From: Streptomyces sp. NBC_00414
Lineage (GTDB): Bacteria > Actinomycetota > Actinomycetes > Streptomycetales > Streptomycetaceae
Direction of reading: 5' to 3'
Assembly (NCBI RefSeq): GCF_036038375.1
Contig: NZ_CP107935.1
Span: 6,572,001-6,636,000, forward strand
DNA length: 64,000 nucleotides
In this document: one piece after another, positions 1 to 8,755 of the stretch
How positions within the stretch are numbered: the first letter of the stretch is position 1
How the letters are laid out: each line of letters begins with the position of its first letter
Translations under genes and position numbers: made by a program
The notes under the pieces: model-generated
What the model was told of the DNA's origin: nothing
Seen by the model: only the letters and a program-made list of their open reading frames with translations
Database searches by the model: none

Positions 1-531
1 GAGATAGCCCACGAGGTGACGTCGGACGTGCGCGTCGCGTACGTCGACAACGATCCGATCGTGAGCGCACACGCCGACGCGCTGCTCAGCGGTTCCGGCG
101 TCAACAGCATCGTGCTCGCCGACCTGCGCGACCCGCGGGCCATCGTGGACCACCCCTACGTCCGCCGGGTCATCGACTTCGACGAGCCGGTCGCCGTGCT
201 CCTCGTCGCCATCGTCCACTTCCTCACCGACGCGGACAAGCCCGAACAGATCGTCGCCACCCTGCGCGACGCGCTTCCGGCCGGAAGCTTCCTGGTGCTC
301 TCGCACGCCACGGGCGACTTCGCCGATCGCAGCGACGCCCAGGCCGTCTACAGCAAGGCCACCGCCTCGCTGAACCTGCGGTCCCGTGCCGAGGTCGAGC
401 GTTTCTTCGACGGCTTCGAACTGGTCGAGCCGGGCCTGGTCCAGGCCCCGTTCTGGCGTCCGGACGCCCCGCCGCCGGCCAGGTCCGGCGAGATCGGCTT
501 CTACGGAGGCGTGGCCCGCAAGAACGGCTGA
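1..531 (+). CDS. SAM-dependent methyltransferase, DUF574 (Methyltransf_19) family, C-terminal part
   Basis: The reading frame is open from base 1, so the N-terminus lies outside the window and about 176 residues remain. The visible part has the acidic strand end VAYVDNDPIV (SAM-binding region), an IVHFLTDADKP segment and the family C-terminus ending FYGGVARK. Proteins of this family are usually about 270 residues and are very common in Streptomyces. They are predicted methyltransferases with mostly unknown substrates. The GTG at 16 is only an internal codon. The family call is firm; no substrate can be inferred. Confidence 0.85.
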   Translation, partial: EIAHEVTSDVRVAYVDNDPIVSAHADALLSGSGVNSIVLADLRDPRAIVDHPYVRRVIDFDEPVAVLLVAIVHFLTDADKPEQIVATLRDALPAGSFLVLSHATGDFADRSDAQAVYSKATASLNLRSRAEVERFFDGFELVEPGLVQAPFWRPDAPPPARSGEIGFYGGVARKNG

Positions 532-541
532 CACACGGCGG

Positions 542-1117
542 CTACCTCTCGCCCGCCGCGGGCTTGGTCCCCGCGTAGGAGTCCATGCCGATGAAGAAGT
601 GACCGAACCGCCAGCAGCCGTCGTGCTCACGGCGCAGGCGGGCGCTGTAGATGACGCTGGCGCCCAGGCTCAGCCCGTCCGCGGCGACCGTCACCACGCT
701 GAAGGCCAGGGCGGAGGCGGTCCCCGCGGCGAGGTCCAGCTCGTCCACCAGGACGTTGCTGATCAAGTGCCGCCGCTGGTCGCCCTGTTCGGCGACGATC
801 CGGGTGAGCCGGTCGAACAGTTCGGCCCGGCCCTCGAACCGGGTGAAGGGCTCGGCCTGCCCCTGCGCGACCTCGAAGACGGTGTCCTCGGTGAAGCAGG
901 ACACCACGACATCGATACGCGCCTCGTCGTGGGCGATGCCGAACCGGTGGAAGGCGTCCGCGATCCGGGCCCGGGCTGCGAGTGCCTCCGGACCGAAATC
1001 GGCCGGCTCCAGGGGCCGCATGTCGACCTTCCCCTGGCGATGGGCCCAGGCCTGGAGGGGCAGCGTGGGGGTGAGGGCCGGCTTCTGCTTCTGCTCCTGC
1101 GGCTTCGTCTCGTTCAT
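542..1117 (-). CDS. SnoaL-like (NTF2-fold) domain protein
   Basis: This 191-residue protein has one SnoaL/NTF2-type cone-fold domain (about residues 45-180). It shows the typical run 'RARIADAFHRFGIAHD' and 'CFTEDTVFEV', then a C-terminal beta region ending 'WRFGHFFIGMDSY'. The start was placed at ATG 1117 because a GAGG Shine-Dalgarno-like sequence lies just upstream; the longer frame to 1180 has no such support. SnoaL-like proteins are small cyclases, isomerases or ligand-binding proteins, so the fold does not fix a reaction. It is convergent with the upstream methyltransferase (11 bp gap) and divergent from the helicase gene. Confidence 0.7.
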   Translation of the reverse strand: MNETKPQEQKQKPALTPTLPLQAWAHRQGKVDMRPLEPADFGPEALAARARIADAFHRFGIAHDEARIDVVVSCFTEDTVFEVAQGQAEPFTRFEGRAELFDRLTRIVAEQGDQRRHLISNVLVDELDLAAGTASALAFSVVTVAADGLSLGASVIYSARLRREHDGCWRFGHFFIGMDSYAGTKPAAGER

Positions 1118-1148
1118 GCGGCCTCGATCGACGTGGAGGGGTGCGTTA

Positions 1149-1222
1149 AGTGTCGACACTATCCCGCGTAAACGGTGCATTGCGAGGGAAGCGGCACCGA
1201 ATACTTCCTCCCTGTCGACAGG
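1149..1222. promoter_or_regulatory. Pair of 12-bp palindromes with core TGTCGACA between divergent genes
   Basis: Two perfect palindromes lie between the SnoaL-like gene and the helicase gene: AGTGTCGACACT at 1149-1160 and CCTGTCGACAGG at 1211-1222. They share the 8-bp core TGTCGACA and start 62 bp apart, close to six helical turns. The arrangement suits a dimeric regulator bound twice. It does not look like the actinobacterial LexA box. The regulator is unknown. Confidence 0.4.
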
Positions 1223-1269
1223 GCCGTCGACGGTGCCTCGGTGTCAGACGGGGGCGGTAGCGTCGGATC

Positions 1270-3543
1270 ATGTCCAATCAAGGGGCGGGGCAAGGGGCGG
1301 CGGGCGAGGTCCGGAACCTCGCGGTACTCGAAGGCGTGCTGGAGCGGATCACGTACGCCAATGAGGAGAACGGGTACACGGTCGCGCGCGTCGACACCGG
1401 TCGCGGCGGCGGCGATCTCCTCACGGTCGTCGGCGCGCTGCTCGGCGCCCAGGTGGGCGAGTCCCTGCGCATGGAGGGCCGTTGGGGCTCCCATCAGCAG
1501 TACGGCAAGCAGTTCACCGTCGAGAACTACACGACCGTGCTGCCCGCCACCGTCCAGGGCATCCGCCGATATCTCGGATCCGGCCTGGTCAAGGGCATCG
1601 GACCGGTCTTCGCCGACCGCATCACCACGCACTTCGGGCTGGACACGCTCCAGATCATCGAGGAGGAGCCGAAGCGGCTCATCGAGGTGCCCGGCCTCGG
1701 CCCCAAGCGCACCAAGAAGATCGCCGAGGCCTGGGAGGAGCAGAAGGCGATCAAAGAGGTCATGCTCTTCCTCCAGACCGTCGAGGTGTCCACGTCCATC
1801 GCGGTCCGCATCTACAAGAAGTACGGCGACGCGTCGATCTCGGTCGTCAAGAACCAGCCCTACCGCCTCGCGTCCGACGTCTGGGGCATCGGCTTCCTCA
1901 CCGCCGACAAGATCGCCCAGTCCGTGGGCATCCCGCACGACAGCCCGGAGCGGGTGAAAGCAGGTCTCCAGTACGCCCTTTCGCAGTCCAGCGACCAGGG
2001 CCACTGCTTCCTCCCGGAGGAGCGGCTGATCGCGGACGCGGTCAAACTGCTGCAGGTGGACACGGGCCTGGTCATCGAGTGTCTGGGGGAACTGGCGGCG
2101 CCGCCCGAGGAGGGCGAGGACCCGGGGGTCGTACGGGAGCGGGTGCCGGGGCCGGACGGCGGGGAGCCGGTGACGGCCATCTACCTCGTCCCCTTCCACC
2201 GGGCCGAACTGTCACTGTCCGCCCAGCTGCTCAGACTCCTGCGCACCGACGAGGACCGGATGCCCGGCTTCCGTGACGTGACCTGGGACAAGGCGCTGGC
2301 CTGGCTCAAGGGGCGTACGGGGACGGAGCTGGCCCCCGAGCAGGAGCAGGCCGTCCGGCTCGCCCTCACCGAGAAGGTCGCCGTGCTCACGGGCGGGCCC
2401 GGCTGCGGCAAGTCCTTCACGGTCCGGTCGATCGTGGAGCTGGCGCGCGCGAAGAAGGCGAAGGTCGTGCTGGCGGCGCCGACGGGCCGGGCCGCCAAGC
2501 GGCTCGCCGAACTCACCGGGGCGGAGGCCTCGACCGTGCACCGGCTCCTGGAGCTACGGCCCGGCGGCGACGCGGCGTACGACAGGGACCGTCCGCTCGA
2601 CGCCGACCTGGTGGTCGTGGACGAGGCGTCGATGCTGGACCTGCTGCTGGCCAACAAGCTGGTCAAGGCGGTGCCTCCGGGTGCGCACCTGCTCTTCGTG
2701 GGGGACGTCGACCAGTTGCCCAGCGTCGGAGCGGGCGAGGTGCTGCGCGATCTGCTGGCCACGGGCGGGCCGGTGCCGGCGGTCCGCCTGACGAAGGTCT
2801 TCCGCCAGGCCCAGCAGTCGGGGGTGGTCATGAACGCCCACCGGATCAACGCGGGCCGGCAGCCGGTCACGGACAAGCTCAAGGACTTCTTCCTCTTCGT
2901 GGAGGACGACACGGAGGAGGCCGGGCGGCTCACGGTGGATGTGGCCGCGCGGCGCATTCCCGCGAAGTTCGGGCTCGATCCGCGGCGTGACGTGCAGGTG
3001 CTGGCGCCGATGCACCGCGGCCCGGCGGGTGCCGCCGCGCTCAACGGCCTGCTCCAGCAGGCCGTCACACCGGCGCGGCCCGACCTGCCCGAGAAGCGGT
3101 TCGGCGGCCGGGTCTTCCGGGTCGGCGACAAGGTCACGCAGATCCGCAACAACTACGAGAAGGGGGAGAACGGGGTCTTCAACGGCACCGTTGGGGTGGT
3201 GACTTCCCTCAACCTCGACGACCAGCGCCTCACCGTCCTGACGGACGAGGACGAGGAGGTCCCCTACGAGTTCGACGAACTCGACGAGCTGGCGCACGCG
3301 TACGCGGTGACGATCCACCGCTCGCAGGGAAGTGAGTACCCGGCGGTGGTCATCCCTGTGACCACCGGAGCCTGGATGATGCTCCAGCGCAACCTCCTCT
3401 ATACGGCGGTCACGCGGGCGAAGCGGCTGGTGGTGCTGGTGGGTTCGCGCAAAGCCTTGGCGCAGGCGGTCCGCACGGTGTCGGCGGGCCGCCGGTGCAC
3501 GGCCCTGGACCACCGCCTCGCCGGCAACCGGATACCGGCCTGA
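1270..3543 (+). CDS. recD2: RecD2/YrrC-type ATP-dependent DNA helicase (SF1B)
   Basis: This 757-residue 5'-3' DNA helicase belongs to the stand-alone RecD2 type found in bacteria without RecBC. The N-terminal region (about 15-100) is the RecD2 OB-like domain. A helix-hairpin-helix region with 'GIGPVFADR' and 'PGLGPKRTKK' follows. Walker A is GGPGCGKS (about 375-382) and Walker B is VVVDEASM (about 448-455). The C-terminus carries the UvrD-like 'HAYAVTIHRSQGSEYP' and 'LLYTAVTRAKRLV' motifs. The length is normal for RecD2 (about 720-820). The upstream SD is weak (G-rich). Its role is presumably DNA repair or replication restart. The 3' end runs into a strong hairpin made of two opposed repeat copies. 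Confidence 0.92.
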   Translation: MSNQGAGQGAAGEVRNLAVLEGVLERITYANEENGYTVARVDTGRGGGDLLTVVGALLGAQVGESLRMEGRWGSHQQYGKQFTVENYTTVLPATVQGIRRYLGSGLVKGIGPVFADRITTHFGLDTLQIIEEEPKRLIEVPGLGPKRTKKIAEAWEEQKAIKEVMLFLQTVEVSTSIAVRIYKKYGDASISVVKNQPYRLASDVWGIGFLTADKIAQSVGIPHDSPERVKAGLQYALSQSSDQGHCFLPEERLIADAVKLLQVDTGLVIECLGELAAPPEEGEDPGVVRERVPGPDGGEPVTAIYLVPFHRAELSLSAQLLRLLRTDEDRMPGFRDVTWDKALAWLKGRTGTELAPEQEQAVRLALTEKVAVLTGGPGCGKSFTVRSIVELARAKKAKVVLAAPTGRAAKRLAELTGAEASTVHRLLELRPGGDAAYDRDRPLDADLVVVDEASMLDLLLANKLVKAVPPGAHLLFVGDVDQLPSVGAGEVLRDLLATGGPVPAVRLTKVFRQAQQSGVVMNAHRINAGRQPVTDKLKDFFLFVEDDTEEAGRLTVDVAARRIPAKFGLDPRRDVQVLAPMHRGPAGAAALNGLLQQAVTPARPDLPEKRFGGRVFRVGDKVTQIRNNYEKGENGVFNGTVGVVTSLNLDDQRLTVLTDEDEEVPYEFDELDELAHAYAVTIHRSQGSEYPAVVIPVTTGAWMMLQRNLLYTAVTRAKRLVVLVGSRKALAQAVRTVSAGRRCTALDHRLAGNRIPA

Positions 3544-3578
3544 GCCGGATTGCCGGCTGCGGCCCGGTGGGGCCGGTC

Positions 3579-3721
3579 GCGCAGTTCCCCGCGCCCCTTC
3601 GAGGGGCGCGGGGAACTGCGCAATCTCTTAGGGGCGCGGGGAACGGCGCGGGCAACCCCAACCGGGCCGACACGCACGAACTCGGCGCAGGCCCACCCCC
3701 CAGGGGCGCGGGGAACTGCGC
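3579..3721. repeat. Four copies of the GGGGCGCGGGGAACKGCGC repeat; first pair forms a 20-bp hairpin
   Basis: The gap 3544-3989 holds this array and the upstream region of citrate synthase, and no gene. The first two copies are head to head: 3579-3598 and 3602-3621 are perfect 20-nt inverted arms around a 3-nt loop, which would act as a terminator for the helicase gene. Further copies lie at 3630-3649 and 3702-3721, both on the plus strand. The same unit recurs near 5.3, 15.2, 23.3 and 29.3 kb, always next to gene 3' ends. A function beyond termination is not known to me. Confidence 0.9.
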
Positions 3722-3989
3722 GACAAGCCCTCACCGGGCCGCACCCGACGACCCGGCCGGCGGCACCCCCGCCCGACCCGGCGAAAAAATGATCGATCAA
3801 ACGAGTCGGAAACGTCACACGGCACTTTCGGAAGGCGGGGGAAGCGGGCAGGATGAACAGGTTGGCGGCACTGAGTGCCGCCAATAGGCCCAATGGTCGA
3901 CCCCGAGTGCACTCTCCTGCGCCAAATGGGGGATGGTAGAGACAGTCAGGGCACCTCGAAGAAGAGGCACAACGTCGGTGAGGGATGAC

Positions 3990-5279
3990 GTGAGCGACAA
4001 CTCTGTAGTACTGCGGCACGGCGACGGCGAGTACACCTACCCGGTGATCGACAGCACCGTCGGCGACAAGGGCTTCGACATCGGGAAGCTCCGCGCCCAG
4101 ACCGGTCTGGTGACGCTGGACAGCGGTTACGGGAATACCGCCGCCTATAAATCCGCCATCACCTATCTCGACGGCGAGCAGGGCATCCTCCGCTACCGCG
4201 GTTACCCGATCGAGCAGCTCGCCGAGAGCTCCACCTTCCTCGAAGTGGCCTCGCTGCTGATCAACGGCGAGCTGCCCACGGTCGACGAGCTCTCCACGTT
4301 CCAGAACGAGATCACGCAGCACACCCTGCTGCACGAGGACGTCAAGCGGTTCTTCCAGGGCTTCCCCCGCGACGCCCACCCGATGGCCATGCTGTCGTCG
4401 GTGGTCTCCGCGCTGTCGACGTTCTACCAGGACAGCCACAACCCGTTCGACGAGCAGCAGCGCCACCTCTCGACGATCCGGCTTCTCGCCAAGCTTCCGA
4501 CCATCGCGGCGTACGCGTACAAGAAGTCGATCGGTCACCCCTTCGTCTACCCGCGCAACGACCTGGGCTACGTCGAGAACTTCCTGCGCATGACCTTCTC
4601 GGTCCCCGCGCAGGAGTACGAGCTCGACCCGGTCGTCGTCTCCGCGCTCGACAAGCTGCTCATCCTGCACGCGGACCACGAGCAGAACTGTTCGACCTCC
4701 ACCGTGCGTCTGGTGGGCTCGTCGCAGGCGAACATGTTCGCCTCGATCTCCGCCGGCATCAGCGCCCTCTGGGGCCCCCTGCACGGTGGCGCCAACCAGT
4801 CGGTCCTGGAGATGCTCGAAGGCATCAAGGCCAACGGCGGCGATGTCGACTCCTTCATCCGCAAGGTGAAGAACAAGGAGGACGGCGTCCGCCTGATGGG
4901 CTTCGGCCACCGGGTGTACAAGTCCTTCGACCCGCGCGCAAAGATCATCAAGGCTGCCGCGCACGACGTCCTCTCGGCCCTCGGCAAGTCCGACGAGCTG
5001 CTGGACATCGCGCTCAAGCTGGAGGAGCACGCGCTCTCCGACGAGTACTTCGTCTCGCGCAACCTCTACCCGAACGTCGACTTCTACACCGGCCTGATCT
5101 ACCGGGCCATGGGCTTCCCGACCGAGATGTTCACGGTCCTGTTCGCCCTTGGCCGGCTGCCGGGCTGGATCGCCCAGTGGCACGAGATGATCAAGGAGCC
5201 CGGTTCGCGTATCGGGCGTCCGCGGCAGATCTACACGGGTGTTGTCGAGCGGGACTTCATTCCGGTCGAGCAGCGCTAG
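3990..5279 (+). CDS. citA: Citrate synthase
   Basis: Condenses acetyl-CoA and oxaloacetate to citrate, the entry step of the TCA cycle. The GTG at 3990 gives 429 residues, matching the family and the remembered S. coelicolor CitA N-terminus (SDNSVVLRHGDGEYTYP). A GGTGAGGG Shine-Dalgarno sits just upstream, so the longer frame from 3933 is rejected. Catalytic elements are visible: LHGGANQS near residue 264, GFGHRVYKSFDPRAK near 305, and the Asp of NVDFYTGLIYRAMG near 365. It stands alone and is followed by a repeat copy and a strong hairpin. It is very likely the housekeeping enzyme. Confidence 0.97.
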   Translation: MSDNSVVLRHGDGEYTYPVIDSTVGDKGFDIGKLRAQTGLVTLDSGYGNTAAYKSAITYLDGEQGILRYRGYPIEQLAESSTFLEVASLLINGELPTVDELSTFQNEITQHTLLHEDVKRFFQGFPRDAHPMAMLSSVVSALSTFYQDSHNPFDEQQRHLSTIRLLAKLPTIAAYAYKKSIGHPFVYPRNDLGYVENFLRMTFSVPAQEYELDPVVVSALDKLLILHADHEQNCSTSTVRLVGSSQANMFASISAGISALWGPLHGGANQSVLEMLEGIKANGGDVDSFIRKVKNKEDGVRLMGFGHRVYKSFDPRAKIIKAAAHDVLSALGKSDELLDIALKLEEHALSDEYFVSRNLYPNVDFYTGLIYRAMGFPTEMFTVLFALGRLPGWIAQWHEMIKEPGSRIGRPRQIYTGVVERDFIPVEQR

Positions 5280-5339
5280 CGCTCCGCTCGGCCGCAGGTC
5301 TTCATCCGAGGGCCGGTGAGGGCGGGCCTCAAGGATCGA

Positions 5340-5377
5340 GCAGTTCCCCGCGCCCCTGAGGGGCGCGGGCACCTCGC
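5340..5377. repeat. Inverted pair of the GC-rich gene-end repeat
   Basis: A minus-oriented copy (ending GCGCCCCT at 5357) faces a degenerate plus copy starting at 5359, with only two bases between the GC-rich cores. It lies 60 bp after the citrate synthase stop and can fold as a hairpin, upstream of a separate stronger terminator. Confidence 0.7.
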
Positions 5378-5428
5378 CCCGAAGCCCCGGAGCAGTCCCC
5401 GGAGCAGCAAGGCGGACAAGGCAATAAA

Positions 5429-5478
5429 GAAGGCGCCCCGCTGCCGGTCCCCCCACGGGCCGGAGTCGGGGCGCCTTC
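5429..5478 (+). terminator. Strong stem-loop downstream of citA
   Basis: A perfect 12-bp stem (5429-5440 with 5467-5478; arm GAAGGCGCCCCG) encloses a loop that can itself pair (CCGGTCC with GGGCCGG). It has no long U-tract, as is usual for Streptomyces terminators. Confidence 0.75.
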
Positions 5479-5479
5479 C

Positions 5480-5935
5480 CATGTCCCGGTGCGGATTCCC
5501 CCCACGGGATCCGGCCGGGCGTCTGAAGGCAGCGCCTGAATCGCTGCGAGCAAAACGAGCAGAATGAGTAAAAATCCTGCCTTCTGCGTACTACCTACTG
5601 CGTGTGCGGTCTGCCGGGACCCGTACGTACGGGAGGGCCGCTCAAAGCTCCCCGCCGTACGCGTCCCGGCAACGCATTTCCGAGAACGTCCCCCAAGACG
5701 TCCCCAGATGTCAGAAACGCCCCCCAAGACGTGTCTGACATCGTCAATCTAGACTCACGAACCCCTTCGATGGTTACGTTCACATCACTGTGACCTGCGT
5801 CTCTTGCGAATGTCCTGAAGATACGCAAGAGCCCCGATATGACTATCGGAGCCCTAGCGTAAGGATGATGCGCGAGCCTTGTGAAGAGCTTATGTGAAGA
5901 CGTGTGCCGGACTCTAGGGGACTCCTACCTCTTCG
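5480..5935. other. Gene-free stretch with nested inverted and direct repeats
   Basis: No supported gene is seen here. From about 5690 to 5880 the composition is less GC-rich than its surroundings. It contains ATGTCAGA/TCTGACAT (5708-5715 with 5734-5741), CTCTTGCG/CGCAAGAG (5801-5808 with 5824-5831) and a direct repeat CCCCCAAGACGT (5690-5701 and 5721-5732). A 77-codon open frame exists on the minus strand (5828-5595) but has no recognisable domain or SD. A structured RNA, a leader or a decayed gene are all possible. Confidence 0.4.
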
Positions 5936-8275
5936 TCATGAAAATGCCCTCAGACGAAGGCTGTTCGTCACCACGAACACCGAGGAGAACGCCATGGCGG
6001 CGCCCGCGATCATCGGATTCAGCAACCCGGCCGCGGCGAGCGGCAGTGCCGCCACGTTGTAGCCGAAGGCCCACACGAGGTTTCCCTTGATCGTGGAGAG
6101 GGTCCGCCGGGACAGCCGGATCGCGTCGGCGGCCACCCGCAGGTCCCCGCGGACGAGCGTCAGATCGCTCGCCTCGATCGCCGCGTCCGTGCCCGTGCCC
6201 ATCGCCAGGCCGAGATCGGCGGTGGCGAGCGCGGCCGCGTCGTTGACGCCGTCGCCCACCATCGCCACGGCCCGGCCTTCGGCCCTCAGCCGCCTGATCA
6301 CATCGACCTTGCCCTCGGGCAGCACCTCGGCGATCACGTCGGCGGGGTCGATGCCGACGGAGCGGGCCACGGATTCGGCGACGGTCCGGTTGTCCCCGGT
6401 CAGCAGCACCGGTGTGAGCCCCAGGGAGCGCAGCGAGCGGACGGCCTCCGCGCTGGTCTCCTTGACCGCGTCGGCGACGGTGACGACACCGTGCGCCGCT
6501 CCGTCCCAGGCGACGGCCACGGCGGTACGCCCCTCCTCCTCGGCCCGCGTCCTGAGGGCGAGGAGGCTGTCGGGCAGCGTGATTCCGGCCTCTTCGAGGA
6601 GGCGGGCGCGGCCCACGAGGACCGCGTGGCCCTCGACCGTGCCGCGGACACCGAGACCGGGCACGTTCTCGAAGCCGCTCACGGCCGGCAGGGCGCCGAT
6701 CCGCTCCTCGGCGCCCGCTGCCACCGCCCGGGCGATCGGATGCTCCGAGGCGTGCTCCAGGGCCCCCGCGAGGCGCAGTACGCGCGTCGTGTCGGTGCCG
6801 TCGGCCGCGTACACCTCCTGGAGGGTCATGCGGCCGGTGGTCACCGTTCCGGTCTTGTCCAGGACGATCGTGTCGACGCGGCGGGTGGACTCCAGGACCT
6901 CGGGGCCCTTGATGAGGATGCCGAGCTGGGCGCCGCGGCCCGTGCCGACCATGAGGGCGGTCGGGGTGGCAAGGCCCAGGGCGCACGGGCAGGCGATGAT
7001 CAGCACCGCGACGGCGGCGGTGAACGCGGCGGCCGTGTCGCCGGTGACGCCCAGCCAGACCCCGAAGGTGCCGGCCGCGATCAGCAGCACGACGGGTACG
7101 AAGATGCCGGAGATCCGGTCGGCGAGGCGCTGTACCCGGGCCTTGCCGTTCTGCGCGTCCTCCACGAGCCGCGCCATCCGGGCGAGCTGGGTGTCGGTGC
7201 CGACCCGGGTCGCCTCGACGAGCAGCCGCCCGCCGGCGTTCACGGTCGCTCCGGTGACGGCCGAACCCACCGTCACGTCCACCGGCACGGACTCGCCGGT
7301 CAGCATCGACGCGTCGACCGCCGAGGTCCCCTCGACGACGGTGCCGTCGGTGGCGACCTTCTCGCCGGGCCGCACGACGAAGTGGTCGCCCACGGCCAGC
7401 GCGGTCACCGGGACGCGGACCTCGCGGCCGTCCCGTACGACGGAGACGTCCTTCGCGCCCATTTCCATGAGGGCGCGCAGGGCGGCGCCCGCCTGCCGCT
7501 TGGAGCGGGCCTCCAGATAGCGGCCGAGGAGGATGAGGGCCACGACCCCGGCGGCGACCTCCAGGTATATCGCCGAGGCGCCCTGCTCGCGGGAGACGGT
7601 GAGGGAGAAGCCCTCGTCCCGCATGCCCTCCATGCCCGCGTCGCCCCGGAACAGCGCCCACAGGGACCAGCCGAACGCGGCCAGCGTGCCGGTCGACACG
7701 AGGGTGTCCATGGTCGCGGCGCCGTGCCGGGCGTTCGTGAGCGCGGCCCGGTGGAAGGGCAGTCCGCCCCAGACGACGACCGGCGCGGCGAGCGTCAGCA
7801 CGAGCCACTGCCAGTTGTCGAACTGGAGCGCCGGGATCATCGACAGCAGGACGACGGGGGTGGCGAGGAGCGCGGAGACGACGAGGCGTTCGCGCAGTGC
7901 GGCCAGTTCGGGGTCATGTGCTCCGGCCGAGCCCCCGTCGGCGGAGCCCTGCGGGGACCGCGCTGCTTCCAGGGGCTCCGGGGGCTGTGGCGGCGGGGGT
8001 TCCTCGGCCGTGTAGCCCGTCTTCACCACGGTGGCGATCAGGTCGGCGACCCGCACCCCGTCCGCGTACGAGACCTTCGCCTTCTCCGTCGCGTAGTTCA
8101 CCGTGGCGGTGACGCCGTCCATGCGGTTGAGCTTCTTCTCGACCCGGGCCGCGCAGGAGGCGCAGGTCATCCCGCCGATGGCCAGTTCGACCTGCGACGC
8201 CGCGTCGGTCGCTGTGGTCCCGGTGGCGGGAGGGGCCGGAGTGGTCGGATCGGTCGCTGCGGTGGTGCTGGTCAT
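5936..8275 (-). CDS. copA: Copper-exporting P1B-type ATPase
   Basis: This 779-residue membrane ATPase exports Cu(I). In order it has an N-terminal heavy-metal-associated domain with GMTCASC (35-41), an acidic/proline linker, transmembrane helices, the actuator TGES (326-329), the metal-transport CPC in TM6 (429-431), the phosphorylation motif DKTGT (Asp473), the HP locus (512-513) and hinge GDGVNDA (674-680). The CPC motif plus the CxxC domain is typical of Cu+/Ag+ pumps. It lies 99 bp after copZ on the same strand and is probably cotranscribed under the CsoR-type operator near 8705. Length and motifs are intact. Confidence 0.95.
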   Translation of the reverse strand: MTSTTAATDPTTPAPPATGTTATDAASQVELAIGGMTCASCAARVEKKLNRMDGVTATVNYATEKAKVSYADGVRVADLIATVVKTGYTAEEPPPPQPPEPLEAARSPQGSADGGSAGAHDPELAALRERLVVSALLATPVVLLSMIPALQFDNWQWLVLTLAAPVVVWGGLPFHRAALTNARHGAATMDTLVSTGTLAAFGWSLWALFRGDAGMEGMRDEGFSLTVSREQGASAIYLEVAAGVVALILLGRYLEARSKRQAGAALRALMEMGAKDVSVVRDGREVRVPVTALAVGDHFVVRPGEKVATDGTVVEGTSAVDASMLTGESVPVDVTVGSAVTGATVNAGGRLLVEATRVGTDTQLARMARLVEDAQNGKARVQRLADRISGIFVPVVLLIAAGTFGVWLGVTGDTAAAFTAAVAVLIIACPCALGLATPTALMVGTGRGAQLGILIKGPEVLESTRRVDTIVLDKTGTVTTGRMTLQEVYAADGTDTTRVLRLAGALEHASEHPIARAVAAGAEERIGALPAVSGFENVPGLGVRGTVEGHAVLVGRARLLEEAGITLPDSLLALRTRAEEEGRTAVAVAWDGAAHGVVTVADAVKETSAEAVRSLRSLGLTPVLLTGDNRTVAESVARSVGIDPADVIAEVLPEGKVDVIRRLRAEGRAVAMVGDGVNDAAALATADLGLAMGTGTDAAIEASDLTLVRGDLRVAADAIRLSRRTLSTIKGNLVWAFGYNVAALPLAAAGLLNPMIAGAAMAFSSVFVVTNSLRLRAFS

Positions 8276-8374
8276 GTCCGTGCTCCAGGGAACGAACCGG
8301 GCCGTACGGAGCCAGTATCAGCTGGTCGGTACGGCCCGGGGCGGAGTAAAGGGAGGGGCCGGGCCCCAGGAGCC

Positions 8375-8614
8375 TCAGGCCTTGCCGGCGAGCTCGAAGC
8401 CCGCTTCGTCGACGGCGGCGCGCACGGCCTCCTCGTCGAGCGGGGCGGCGGAGATCACGGTCACCTCGCCGGTGGAGGCGACGGCCTTCACCGAGGTGAC
8501 ACCGGTGATCCCGGAGATCTCACTGGAGACCGAGCCTTCACAGTGCCCGCAGCTCATCCCGCTCACCTGGTAGACGGTGGTGACGGAGCCCGGGGTGTCG
8601 GTCTGGGCGGTCAT
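8375..8614 (-). CDS. copZ: Copper chaperone with heavy-metal-associated domain
   Basis: A 79-residue single HMA-domain protein with the Cu(I)-binding motif GMSCGHC (19-25). It would carry cytosolic Cu(I) to the HMA domain of the ATPase encoded just downstream. A strong GAGGAG Shine-Dalgarno precedes the ATG. The size and the chaperone-then-pump order match copper operons known in Streptomyces. Confidence 0.93.
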   Translation of the reverse strand: MTAQTDTPGSVTTVYQVSGMSCGHCEGSVSSEISGITGVTSVKAVASTGEVTVISAAPLDEEAVRAAVDEAGFELAGKA

Positions 8615-8698
8615 GTCGTTCTCCTCGTCGAGACGTATGGGGCGTGGGCGGCGTGGGATACAAGAGACGTGTGCGGCCCACGGGCTTCCACGGTACCC

Positions 8699-8720
8699 AG
8701 AGTATACCCCTAGGGGGTAC
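8699..8720 (-). promoter_or_regulatory. CsoR-type copper operator overlapping a -10 box for copZ-copA
   Basis: TACCCCTAGGGGGTA at 8705-8719 is a near-perfect G-tract palindrome of the kind bound by the copper-sensing repressor CsoR (TACCC-N-GGGTA type). Read on the minus strand it runs into TATACT, a good -10 hexamer about 85 bp before the copZ start, so bound CsoR would block transcription. No csoR gene is in the window. The site is also only 36 bp before the divergent dehydrogenase gene at 8756. Confidence 0.75.
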
Positions 8721-8755
8721 TTTCAAAGAGTCGGTGACAGCGGAGGGGCGACGGC

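Noticed and set aside
3399..5456. 685-codon open frame on the minus strand across citrate synthase
   Set aside because: It covers a clear citrate synthase on the other strand plus the repeat region, and has no recognisable domain or SD.
5595..5828. 77-codon minus-strand frame in the gap after citA
   Set aside because: No Shine-Dalgarno or known domain. The frame passes through the nested repeats. Kept only as part of the gap description.
6491..8713. 740-codon open frame opposite copA
   Set aside because: It is the antisense shadow of a gene with intact P-type ATPase motifs; the translation has no domain and is typical GC-rich noise.
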